Source: Siphonodentalium dalli
Taxonomy: Eukaryota > Mollusca > Scaphopoda > Gadilida > Siphonodentaliidae
Assembly: GCA_032622095.1 (NCBI GenBank)
Contig: CP136063.1
Span: 217,449,982 to 217,513,981, forward strand
Direction: 5' to 3'
DNA: 64,000 bases
The notes below the pieces were generated by a model. It was not told where the DNA came from. It worked only from the letters and a program-made list of their open reading frames with translations, and did no database searches. Shown piece after piece: positions 11,701 to 23,700 of this stretch. How positions within the stretch are numbered: position 1 is the first letter of the stretch; every line of letters starts with the position of its first letter. The translations under genes were made by a program, and so were the position numbers.

Positions 11701-14700
11701 TAGGCATATGTATACTTTTATACAAAAGATATATATATTCAAATAGAATGAGAGCAATTGAACTAAGTATCAATGGACTATTAGAATGGATTAAGAGCTA
11801 TAAAGCTATTGAAACTACGGTATAAGCTTATTATTACCAAAAGGTCAAACATAAAAAAAAGACCAACTTTTCTGTGACAGATGGCACAGAATAGAAAATC
11901 TTTTTACAAAAAGTGTTCACGGTGCAAAAAGCTAAATTTGCAATGATAAATAAACAAGATAACATAATTGCCAAAAAACTAAAACAAAAACAAAAATAAA
12001 ACATACAATCATATAATAAAAATTATAAAACCCATATTATCTCTTTTGTTCTTTTATTCTGAGGAAAGCCCACGACTTATAAAGAAATTTCTAAACGAAT
12101 AGCTATAGTATATTTATAAGTGGATGACACTATATTTTAGCTACCATTATAATCATTTGTTATATACCATGTATTCTTGTTTATGACCTGAATAAAAATT
12201 ATAAAAAAAAAAAAAAAAAAGTTTATCAATCTCCCAATCGTCGTAAAACTGCTGATCTGCATTAATTGATCGTTTTTTGTTTTTTTTATATAAACAAATG
12301 CTACCAAGGATTCATTATCCCTTCTAATACCTAGAGTAATAATATTTTCCCACGTTGCATGAGTTTAGCGGGAAAATCTTGTCTTCTACCGGTCGTTTGG
12401 ATAAACAATTAGTTAGTGTGGCTAATGAGAATCATTCTCAGTGGTGTTAATTAGTTTCAATGCCCACCTTGCTTGATGGCACATATAGTGCTTGTTTTAA
12501 TATTAAAGTTTATCTGGCGATAGGGTAGACTGCTTATTGTCTCCTGTTTTATCATTTGAGCTGCCAGGAGCAAATATTCTGCATCAATATATTCCTACAG
12601 TTCTTTTAACAAAACTAAAAAAAAAAGAAGCAAAAAATTGGCAAACTATATTTTCAATTTGATTTTGAGCACTGAATGAGTTGCAACATAATTTATTGTA
12701 CACTGTAGTTGCAAATCAAAGTTGTTTGTTGAATCTTATAAATATATTGAACCATCAATACTGCATTCATAATAATTTACACTGTTATTTATGTTTGTAT
12801 TTTAAACCCTTGTGGAGCTTACTGATATTTTGCAAAAACCCTGTGCCTATGCATTCTCATATATATGCGAGTCTCCCATAGGGAGCGTCGCATATATAAG
12901 AGAATTCATTGGTCTAACAATATTTACCTTGATCTTGTAAGCCAGTGCATTCTCTTATATATGCGAGGCTCCCTATGGGAGACTCGCATCTATAAGAGAG
13001 TGCACTGGCACATGATCTTTAATGCTGCACCAGCGCGGATCCCGAAAGGGTTAACACTGATCTTGGTTGCATGTCACATTCATGGATATAAGGATAATAA
13101 GCAATGCCCTGATGTGTTGTTCTGGTACCTGAGTATCTAACATGCCTTGAAAACACCATTTCAGAATGCTACAGCACAAGCAGCACTCCAAGCGGCACAA
13201 GCAGTGGTTGTTGGTGGCGCCGATGAACAGAAAACTATACTTCATTTAATAGTCGAAAATATGATGTACCCTGTCACGATAGAAGTCCTACAACAGGTAT
13301 TATAACTATTTTAAATCATTAAGATTTAAACAATATTTTTTCTGTCTATGATTTTGCAACAGATAAATTGCTGGACCACATTGCATTTTGTATTTATCAA
13401 GCTAAAAACTCACTAGACCTTTTATCACAGGAGTGTATGAATGATGCTCCCATACAGTAATGCTCTAATTAATCTACTTCTTAACCACAGTATAATTATG
13501 AGTAACTTTTCAGGATTTAGTCGGAAATATGGCTTGTTGCCATTCATCGGAAAGCTCTCCCCGAGAGCTTTCCGATGAAAGGCATCAAGCCATATTTCCA
13601 ACTAAATCCTGAAAAGTTACCCATAATTCTGCTGTGGTTAAGAAGTCGATTAATTAGAGCATTACTGTAGTTGCAAGCCTGCAAATAGTGTGTTTGGCAC
13701 TTGCAGATTGAGGTCCCCAGAGGGTGAATTTAGTGATGCTACCCTGCACAGCGGGATAGCATCACCAAATTCACCATCTGGGAACCTCATTCTGCTTAGG
13801 CCTCAACCGCTATGGGAGACCTAGGATCAGATTGATGTTCACCCATTAGCCACCTCGATTATGCATTTTATCTTACATCTCAGAAGATGAGACTGTGTTG
13901 TATAACGTCACTAAATACACCCTCTGGGGACCTCATTCTGCAAATGACAGATACTATTTGTAGGCTTGTTCACATGGATATTTGTTTCTCATAGTGACAT
14001 TGTGTTATATATATAAATGCGTATACACACAACAATAATCGGCAACAATACCTGGCCCATAGGCAAGCCTTGTAATAGTGTGTCTGTCATTTGCAGAATG
14101 AGGTCCCCAGAGGGTGAACTTAGTGATGCTACCCCGCATAGCGGGCTAGCATCACCAAATTCACCCTCTGGGGACCTCATTCTGCTTACACCTCAGCAGA
14201 ATGAGTTTCACAGAGGGTGAATTTGGTGATGTTAGCCCACTATGCAGGGTAGCATCACTAAATTCACCCTCTGGGGACCTCATTCTGCAAATGACAGACA
14301 CACTATTTCAAGGCTTGCCCATAGGGCACTCTACTAGTATTTATTATTAATTAATATGTATGAGTGATGATCCCACAGTTGTAATATTTGGGCAGTGAGA
14401 CACGGAATTTTATTGGGATGAGGATCGTCAGATATTCAAACTGAACAGCCTTACAATTTTCTCATTGGCAAATACCTATAATTTTTTGTAAAGACTTTGT
14501 CTGTGCTTTTATATAAGTTATCTCATGGTAATTCCCAAGAGCAAAAAAGGAAATTTTTCATGTCTCCAATTGTAATTGTAAAATAGGACAGCTGAGTAGG
14601 ACGGAAATATTTATGTGGCTACCTTCATAGCTTCAGCTTTTATCCATGGTACCATTATTCATCTAGATTGTGTAGAGCAATTGCATCACAGTATTACCCA

Positions 14701-17700
14701 TGTATTATTGTACACAAAGCGCTGCACACACATCGGGAGCACAGCAGTTTTATACCACAATCAATATGAAAACATTATCCACTAATGGAAGTTCACACAA
14801 TACTAACACAGAATCACGATGATCCAATAAATTGTCTTCTATTCTTGTTCAATAAGCAGGACAACTTGTCTTTCTAACAATAAACTCAAATAGAAGAAGT
14901 TCACCGTTTTAACCCTTTACCCAACAAAACGGCCAAAACCGGCCAAATAAAGCTTCAACAGCCTAAAATATCTTGGGTCTGTCTCAATAGAACCATACAA
15001 ATATGGATATCATTGGAACCCGCTCCTTGACCACATTGTGATAGTTACAGTTATGCCCTGTGCCAATGCATTCTCTTATATATGCGAGTCGACCATAGGT
15101 CGCCTCGCATATATAAGAGAATGCATTGGCCTAAAAAAAATATTTTTTTAACACTTTTTACCATTTTTTCTTACATTCTTTAACAATTTTATAATTTTTA
15201 ATGTGTTAAGCCAATGCATTCTCTTATATATGCGAGGTGACCTATGGTCGACTCGCATATATAAGAGAATGCATTGGCACAGGGCCATTCTGTTGGGCAA
15301 AGGGTTAACGAAGGTGTTGTATTGAGTGATCCTCTCGACATCGGTCAATACACCCTCAGCGGGATGCCATTAGATATATCCTACGTCTGTATCATTTCAC
15401 GATTCGATGTTTTGTGCCTCAATTTTACTTTCACGCCTAATGGTTCTGATATTGTTACTACTGCGACAGAACATGATTTTCTCGCGCATCTAACCTTTTC
15501 TTCACTAAATACTCATTGACGAGTAATTCCTTTAGGAAATGTTTGTATAATAAGTTGAGGCTCTTTGTTTAGCTTATTATACGAACATCTCCCACCAATC
15601 AATAGGAATCCTTCTGTACTTGTATTATCTGTCATCTGCTTATATTTCCTGAACACCTCTCCAGATGAATAATAGACCATTCCAATGTATACTTTTATAA
15701 CTGATGGAAGAACACATTTAATTAAGATTAAGTTAGTTAAGTTGAGATTTACTTATATGAGTACCAAATTGGAAAGAATTTTTTTTGGTATAATTTCAGA
15801 TATTCTCCAAATTTGGAAAAGTGCTAAAGACCATTATATTCACAAAGAATGGTAAGTACCAATATCATGTTACTAGTCCAGATTAAAAGTAGTCTTTCTA
15901 TGCCATCACAGAAAGCCCTCTGGCTCGGACATATATTGGACTCCTATGAATAAATAATACAACCAATTTGCCCCAATCAATCTTTGGCAGACGACTTCTG
16001 CTGTGTCAAACACAGAAGAAATAACTTTTTTTTATTGAGATCTTTCCGATGAATGGCAACAGGCCATATTTCCGACTAAATCCTGAAAAATTACCCATAA
16101 TTCAGCTGTGGTTATGGAGTCGATTATTTAGGGCATTACTGTAAGCATTTTTCCAATATCTTAATTATCTACTTTCCAGGAATATTCCAATCATTGATAC
16201 AATTTGGTGATGCCATTGCTGCGAGGACGGCCAAACTGGTATGACCTACTATTTAACTTATCTTTAATTCAATGTTAATGGATATTTTCATAGCTTTCAA
16301 TCAAATAATTATCAGCAGATTTTGTTCTACCAATCAGCAACTGAGTCGGTCACTTGCTGTGTTAAATTCTTACGCCATTTTTGTTAACCCTTCCATGACT
16401 GGAGCTTCCTGAAATTTTGTGAAAACACTGCCAATGCATTGTTATATATGCGAGTGTCCCATATATAAGAGAATATATTTGCCTAGCAATATTTAGCTCG
16501 ACCTTGTAAGCCAGTGCATTCTCTTATGTATGCGAGGCTCCATATATATTAAGAGAATGCACTTTTAGTGTGTTAAATTGACTGTTTTGAAACAAATATT
16601 TGTTGTCAAACCTGATTTAAAGGAACTTACAGTTTGTGCACATATGTTGGAAATTTATCCATGGCTATAATATGTGTATCTGATTTCACATGACACTCAT
16701 TATAAATTCCTTGTGTATATCTCGCATATATACCCATGGGCAGAAATAGTTTAGTTAGTTTATCAGCGGTTTCCCTGATGGTCATTTGATGGGTTTTTTT
16801 TTTATGTTAATGATCATATTTTCTTTTTTTTTCAGTCTCTTGATGGACAAAATATTTACAACGGGTGTTGTACATTAAGGATAGATTACTCGAAGCTGAG
16901 TAATCTAAATGTGAAATACAACAATGATAAAAGTCGCGATTTCACGAATCCGAACCTGCCACTGGGTGATTCACAGCTCGACAGTCAGATGTCATTAGCA
17001 GGAGGTATGGTTCCATCTATAGACACTGGTCAGATTCTCAGTCTGGTGCCTGTCTTCTAGGAACTTAGTGCATGAATTTAACTTAACCCTTCCATGACTG
17101 GAGCTTCCTGAAATTTTGCGAAAACCCTGTGCCAATGCATTCTCTTATATATGCAAGTCTCCCACAGGGAGCCTCGCATATATAATAGTATACATTGGCC
17201 TAACAATATTTACCTTGACCTTGTAAGCCAGTAAATTCTTTTATATATGCAAGGCTCCCTATGGGTGATTCGCATATATAAGAAAGCACTGGCACAGGAT
17301 CTTTAATGTTGCAACTGTGCAGCTCACATCATGAAATGGTTATACCGTCTCTTGCGTGGGGTTCGGGAATAACTTCCCCCAAACTTGTGTCCCAAACGTG
17401 TCTTCAATTTCCACACAATGCATCCTTTTATATGAGCTCAAACAATGTCAGGGTGTCATCAAATTCTCCCTACCTTTAAGCCCTTACCCAACAAAACGCC
17501 CAGAAAAATAGCCCAAAGAAACCTGCAACAGCCTAAATTATCTTGGGTCTGTCTCAATAGAACCATACAAATATGGATATCATTGGAACCGGTTCATTGA
17601 CCACATTGTGATAGTTACAGTTATGCCCTGTGCCAATGCATTCTCTTATATATGCGAGTCGACCATAGGTCGCCTCGCATATATAAGAGAATGCATTGGC

Positions 17701-20700
17701 CTAAACAAATTTCACTTTTTACCATTTTTTATTACATTCTTTAACAATTTTATAATTTTGTCTTACATTTTTTAACAATTTTTATAATATTTTTCTACAT
17801 TCTTTGACAATTTTATCATTTTTAATATGTGTTAAGCCAATGCATTCTCTTATATATGCGAGTCGACCTATGGTCGACTCGCATATATAAGAGAATGCAT
17901 TGGCACAGGCCGTTTTATTGGGTAAAGGGTTAAGCCCTTTATTTACAAAATACTCTTGGTCATTTGTTGAACTTTAATATTATCTGAACATTTCCCTCTA
18001 ATGAGTAGGATTCCTTCTGCACCTGAATTATATTTTCGTCTTGAATACCCCTCCAGATGAATAATAGACCATTCCAATGTATACTTTTTAACTGGGTGGG
18101 AGAATCCATTTGGTATAAAAAGGGTAAATGTAAATGAGTGCTTATTATAGTGTTGTGATGCCAACGTTGTATATTTGGTTGAAAAATGTAGCTGTAGAAT
18201 TTACTGCCAAAAACTCCAAACCACATTCATTGTCCTGTTTCTAGGGGCAAACCCTGTCGTCCTAAATATAAAATCTCAATGCCAGTTCCACAGTCGTTAG
18301 TCTGATAAGATTATATTCAACTTTTAAAACTGACTGGAGGTTAATCTGTGTCTGATTTTCACACAATTATTTTTGCAAACTGAATAAATAATATTGAATT
18401 ATCTCCTGAATAATTTGAACAGAATATTATGAAACCCTGTACATTGTTTGATTATATAGACCCAAGATTCCAAAAGCAGACTTTGTACTTACACCTGTAA
18501 AGGTTTTTCCTCCCTTAATTGTCTGGGCACTATTTTGGACTGCCACTATCAAATTCTTACACACTAAACGATTTATATATGATCCTGACAATTATTTCAT
18601 TCTTATTCTTTACTTATCTTCTTTATGACCTACAGACTATTGTGATCTTTATCTGCTGTTTATTTTATGATAAATTTTACCCCAAAATTGCTAAGAATTG
18701 TACATGAGTAATATTATTTCCACTAACTTAATTTTTAATATGAATCTGTCCTCTCTGAAATATAAAGTTTCAATTTCAGTTTCACAAATATTCAAAAAGA
18801 TGAAAGTTTGGTGAATTGGTTTTTCAAAATTAAAAAAATTAATCACTATTATTGGATTAATTGTCTACCATTTTCAAGCTGTTATCGAAGGAAAAACTTG
18901 TTGCTTTAGACCTTAACCCTCAATGATGGGAGCTTCCTTAAATTTTGCGAAAACCCTGCGCCAATGCATTCTCTTATATATACAAGTCTTCCATAGGGAG
19001 CCTCACATATTTAAGAGAATTCATTTGCCTAACATTAATTACCTTGACTTGTAAGCCAGTGCATTCTCTTATATATGCGAGGTTCCCTATGGGAGACTCG
19101 CATATATACGAGAATGCACTGGCACAGGATCATTCCCCGATGCAGCTCCTGTCATGAAAGGGTTAAGTAATAGTACTAAGGAAAAAGTAACAATTTATAT
19201 ATTGCATGTATAGCTGAGAGGACAGACTCAATGTTGAGTGGATTTGTCATTAACATATACTTTGCTAAGTTTGATTAATGAGAGCATTTGAAATATGAGT
19301 GTTTAAAGATTTGCTAACAATTTGCTTGTTTGCCTTGCAATGAAAACATAATGTTCATAGTAATGTTAGGTGCATGCAAATTAGGGGTAGAATAGCGCTA
19401 GCGATAAGTATATCAACATGGAACATTCAGATATACCAATAAAGAATAGAAATTGACATTAACCCTTTACCCAACAGAACGGCCCTGTGCCAATGCATTC
19501 TCTTATATATGCGAGTCGACCATAGGTCGCCTCGCATATATAAGAGAATGCATTGGCTTAACACATTAAAAATTATAAAATTGTTAAAGAATGTAAGAAA
19601 AAATGGTAAAAAGTGTTAAAACAGATTTTTTTTAGGCCAATGCATTCTCTTATATATGCGAGGCGACCTATGGTCGACTCGCATATATAAGAGAATGCAT
19701 TGGCACAGGGCATAACTGTAACTACCACAATGTGGTCAAGGAGCCGATTCCAATGATATCCATATTTGTATGGTTCTATTGAGACAGACCGAAGATATTT
19801 TAGGCTGTTGAAGCTTTATTTGGCCGGTTTTGGCCGGTTTGTTGGGTAAAGGGTTAATGTATAAACAGATATTTATTTGGGGAATTTAAACATTTTTGGG
19901 CAGATTTTCACAGAAATCATCATCAAAACAAGCATTACGGCTTCTAATTTTAGTATCGGCTCTTATAAATTAGCTTCTTGTTTTAGCTTTGATTAAAGAT
20001 AGGTTATGGATATTCTTTATATGCGTGGGGTACATAGTTTGAGGATTGGCTTATTTATTGAACTGTTTTAGATGAATCATAACACTAGTCTAACTTAGTA
20101 TTGCTCAGATTGAATGGATTGAGGTCACCTGAACAAAATATGAAGCTTATTCACCGACTCCCATATTGCTCGTCATAATTATACCTTTGTCAGCTAGCAT
20201 CTATTTGCACAGTCTCTTTGAAAAGCCAACAAAAATCCTATATCGGATGTACATCTCTAGAACTCTATTAAAATTAGGTTCTGTATTGAAGGGATTCCCT
20301 CCATTTCATTAGAGAGTGGTGCAGACTATGCACAATTTCATTGGTTTATGGCATAACAGATCTGAGGTCAATGACGTGTTGACAATTTTCCCACGCATTG
20401 TCAAACTCAACTATTGTTGGAATAATATCCATCAATCATTTTACTCATCGCAATATAGGAGACATCATCTTCGAGTTTTTATCAGTCAACGATATTCATG
20501 ACTGATTATTCTTTCGCATATTGTTGTATTTATAACTATTTTTATATACTACGATTCTCACAAACATTTATTACACCAGGAATTCACTCCATATTTGGAA
20601 ACGGTTTATTACATCATGTTGGGAATGCCACGTCGTCGTAGAAATGAAATATAATGGACACTTCTAGAGACGTACATCTGTTAGGATATTTGTCGGCATT

Positions 20701-23700
20701 TCAAAGAGACTGCTATTTGTAGTCAAACATATAATTGACAATTCCATCGATTGTCATCGTGGTGTATACAAATGTTCATTGAGATATTTAGTGTCACAAA
20801 CAATCTCATTTTGGCCCCACCTTTTGATAATTTCTACAATTTCCAAACTTTGTAATACTGCATTTCAGCCAATGAATCCATACTTAGTATATACTCATGT
20901 GCCCAGGCCAATATATAGTTTGTTTTGAAAATAGTTTCATTTGTCTCAATCCATTAATTTTAAAGCTTTTTATAACTTACCCAAACTTCTGATCGTATAT
21001 GATTCAAGACTTCCAGGTTGTTGTGATTCTTGGATTTGTGTACTAAGCAGACGCATTGCTGGGAACAAGCTACATGTAAATGGTGTCTTAACCCATTCAA
21101 ACTGAGCCCAGCTATGCTTTCATCTTAGAACCTATTTCATTGTGTTCGTGCATGTCACATCATCTAAATATTATGTTATAAAGGTACACATGGTATTGTC
21201 CAGCCAACATTTCCTATGCCCGGTTACGGAACGTCGCCACTAACCACGTTTGGCACCGCTGGAGGTACGCTGCTTTTAATGTTATCAATTTGTGTTTCCT
21301 CTCTCAAGGTGTGCTACAGGATGTATTGGCTGGCTTTCTGAGATCTGTGTTAGCAAATTCTTGAAAATCCAATACTTATTTTGTGTTGGGATTCTCAAGT
21401 AATCACAGTATATTATAAATGTTGCACTCATTGCAGTTAGGTGACCATGGATGCCGGAAGCAACCAAAACGGGCACACTATTTTTGTCAGATGTAAATTA
21501 TGAAAGCCAAAAAGGCAACATTTTGCCACTTTAAGCACTTTCGAAGTGCAATTTCATATTTCCCTGCATCCTGTAGCACTTGGGGATCTTTGTCAACTTG
21601 TCCCAATTATCTGTCAACTTATCTATCGTATAACCCTTTCATGACAGGAACGGTCTCAAATTTTGTGAAAACCCTGTGCCATTGAATTCTCTTATATATT
21701 CGAGTTTCCCATAGGGAGCCTTGCATATATAAGAGAATACATTGGCCTAACAATATTTACCATGACCTTGTAAGCCAGTGAATTCTCTTTTATTTGCGAG
21801 GCTCCCCATGGGAGAGTCGCATATTTAAGAGAATGCATTGGCACAGGATCTTTAATGCTTCACCAGCACAGCTCCTGTCATGAACCTTGGGTTAATGTCT
21901 CAACATTCTTTGGTACTGCTAATAACTTACCCTTCTCGTGTGACTGAACAACTTATAATTTTAGTATACAAAGAAGAGAACAGTCACTTTATTCATATCG
22001 GAAATAATATTGCGCACAATTTTAATTCAATAGGGAAATTAATGTCACGCAAAACATAAACAAAGCAGCTAGCTCACTTGAACATGATGAAGATAAATAC
22101 ATGGCAAATGATTACTCTAAGTCCAGTATAACAAACATTGTTTCTAGATAGCTTATAGCACTATTTATTAAAAAGTTAGTTGAAGTCCAGTATAACAAAC
22201 ATTGTTTCTAGATAGCTTATAGCACTATTTATTAAAAAGTTAGTTGAAGTCCAGTATAACAAACATTGTTTCTAGATAGCTTATAGCACTATTTATTAAA
22301 AAGTTAGTTGTATTCAGGGTTCCAGACCTCAAGTTACAACAACAACATAAAAAACAATCTTATCTTAACATCGTTTTCCGCTTTTTTCTGTTCAATAAAT
22401 GTTGAAAAACAAATAGGACATTATAAGCAAGACCTGTAAATACCAAAATATGTATCATTTTGCTGTTGAAAAATTAACAAAATAATTTTAGGTGTCTCTA
22501 GAACATTGAAACGATATGAAATACAGTAATGCTCTAATTAATCGACCCCTTAACCACAGCAGAATTATGGGTAACTTTTTAGGATTTAGTCGGAAATATG
22601 GCTTGTTGCCATTCTTTGGAAAGCTCTCCCCGAGAGCTTTCCGATGAATGGCAACAAGCCATATTTCCGACTAAATCCTGAAAAGTTATCCATAATTCTG
22701 CTGTGGTTAAGGGGTTGATTAATTAGAGCATTACTGTAAATGTACAGAAAATATCCAATATTGAACAAAATAGCGTCTTTCATGTTATACTTCTCCTTCC
22801 ACAGATGATATTTCATGCACTAGAATAAGAAGTTGAATAGGTTTCGTAAAAATTAACTTGGAACCCTGAATGCATCCAAGCCTTGAAATAGTGAGTCTGT
22901 CATTTGCAGAATGAGGTCCGCTGAGGGTGAATTTAGTGATGCTGTCCCATAGAGTGGGCTAGCATCACTAAATTCACTGTCTGGGGACCTCATTCTGCTT
23001 AGGCCTCATCTTCTGGGAAGTATCTATGGTATAAAATTAACATTGTTTTTAGATACTTTTTCCCTTTTGTTTAGTTTCTATATCCCCTAATTTGCAGAAG
23101 ATAAAATGCATAATCGTGGTGACTAATGGGTGAACGTCTCCCACTTCCACTGGGGAACTTCAATCTGATCCCAGGTCTCCCATAGCAATTGAGACCTAAG
23201 CAGAACAAAGTTCACTAAATCTGGGACCTCATTCTGCAAATTTCAGACACACTATTTCAATAGGCTTGAATACATCTTGAAGCTACAGTGTTATTAACAC
23301 ATAATTATAAAGGTCCCCACCACTGGATTGGATATGATGGATACTTTAAAAGTCCCCACCACTGGATTGGATACTTTCATGTTTCTTGTGTTTAATTATC
23401 GAGTGAGCGGTAGTGCATCTGAATATATCTGATCTAATCAACCAGAGTCTCAGTTAATACTTTACATCTAAATTTCTAAGGGACAGTGTGGCCGCCCATA
23501 CGCTGTGCGGATCATTAGTTTAATTTGCATCATAAATCAGATCGTTAGCTTGAGTTATCCCCCCTGGCTGAGTGATTAAGGCTTTGTCTGCATATGGGAC
23601 AACCTGGTACGGTCTCGGCAGATTAATTAACCTGCTTAATTAGAATGTCATTTGCATACCTAGGATCTCAATTATCATTCTGTGCAGACCATAAATTAGA

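Larger units (their letters stand above)
10128..12220 (+). mobile_element. 5'-truncated L1/Tx1-like LINE with poly(A) and target duplications
   Basis: Flanking direct repeats gtttatcaatctc lie at 10115-10127 and 12221-12233, and a poly(A) run ends at 12220. The reading frame is open from the first base (RNLSLYGK, then TLALPM) to TAA at 11823-11825. It is the C-terminal third of a LINE ORF2: the post-RT region ([14 protein letters not shown]) and a zf-RVT type motif with Cys codons at 11511 and 11520, then His and Cys (CHLC-x8-H-x4-C pattern). A TTAA-B MITE interrupts it at 10642-11035. Removing the MITE with one TTAA restores one frame of 436 codons including stop. The endonuclease and most of the RT are missing, as is usual for 5' truncation. 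Confidence 0.92.

Noticed and set aside
18519-18707. Hydrophobic 62-codon open frame
   Set aside because: AT-rich intron sequence giving chance Leu/Ile/Phe codons; no splice context.
21204-21264. Alternative acceptor attgtccag for the 81-nt linker exon
   Set aside because: It would give 61 nt, break the frame into the following exons and lose the P-G-Y-G motif.
22314-22868. Possible hAT-like element with CAGGGTTCCA ends
   Set aside because: The inverted match is only about 10-13 bp and the flanks do not form an 8-bp duplication, so chance or decay cannot be told apart.
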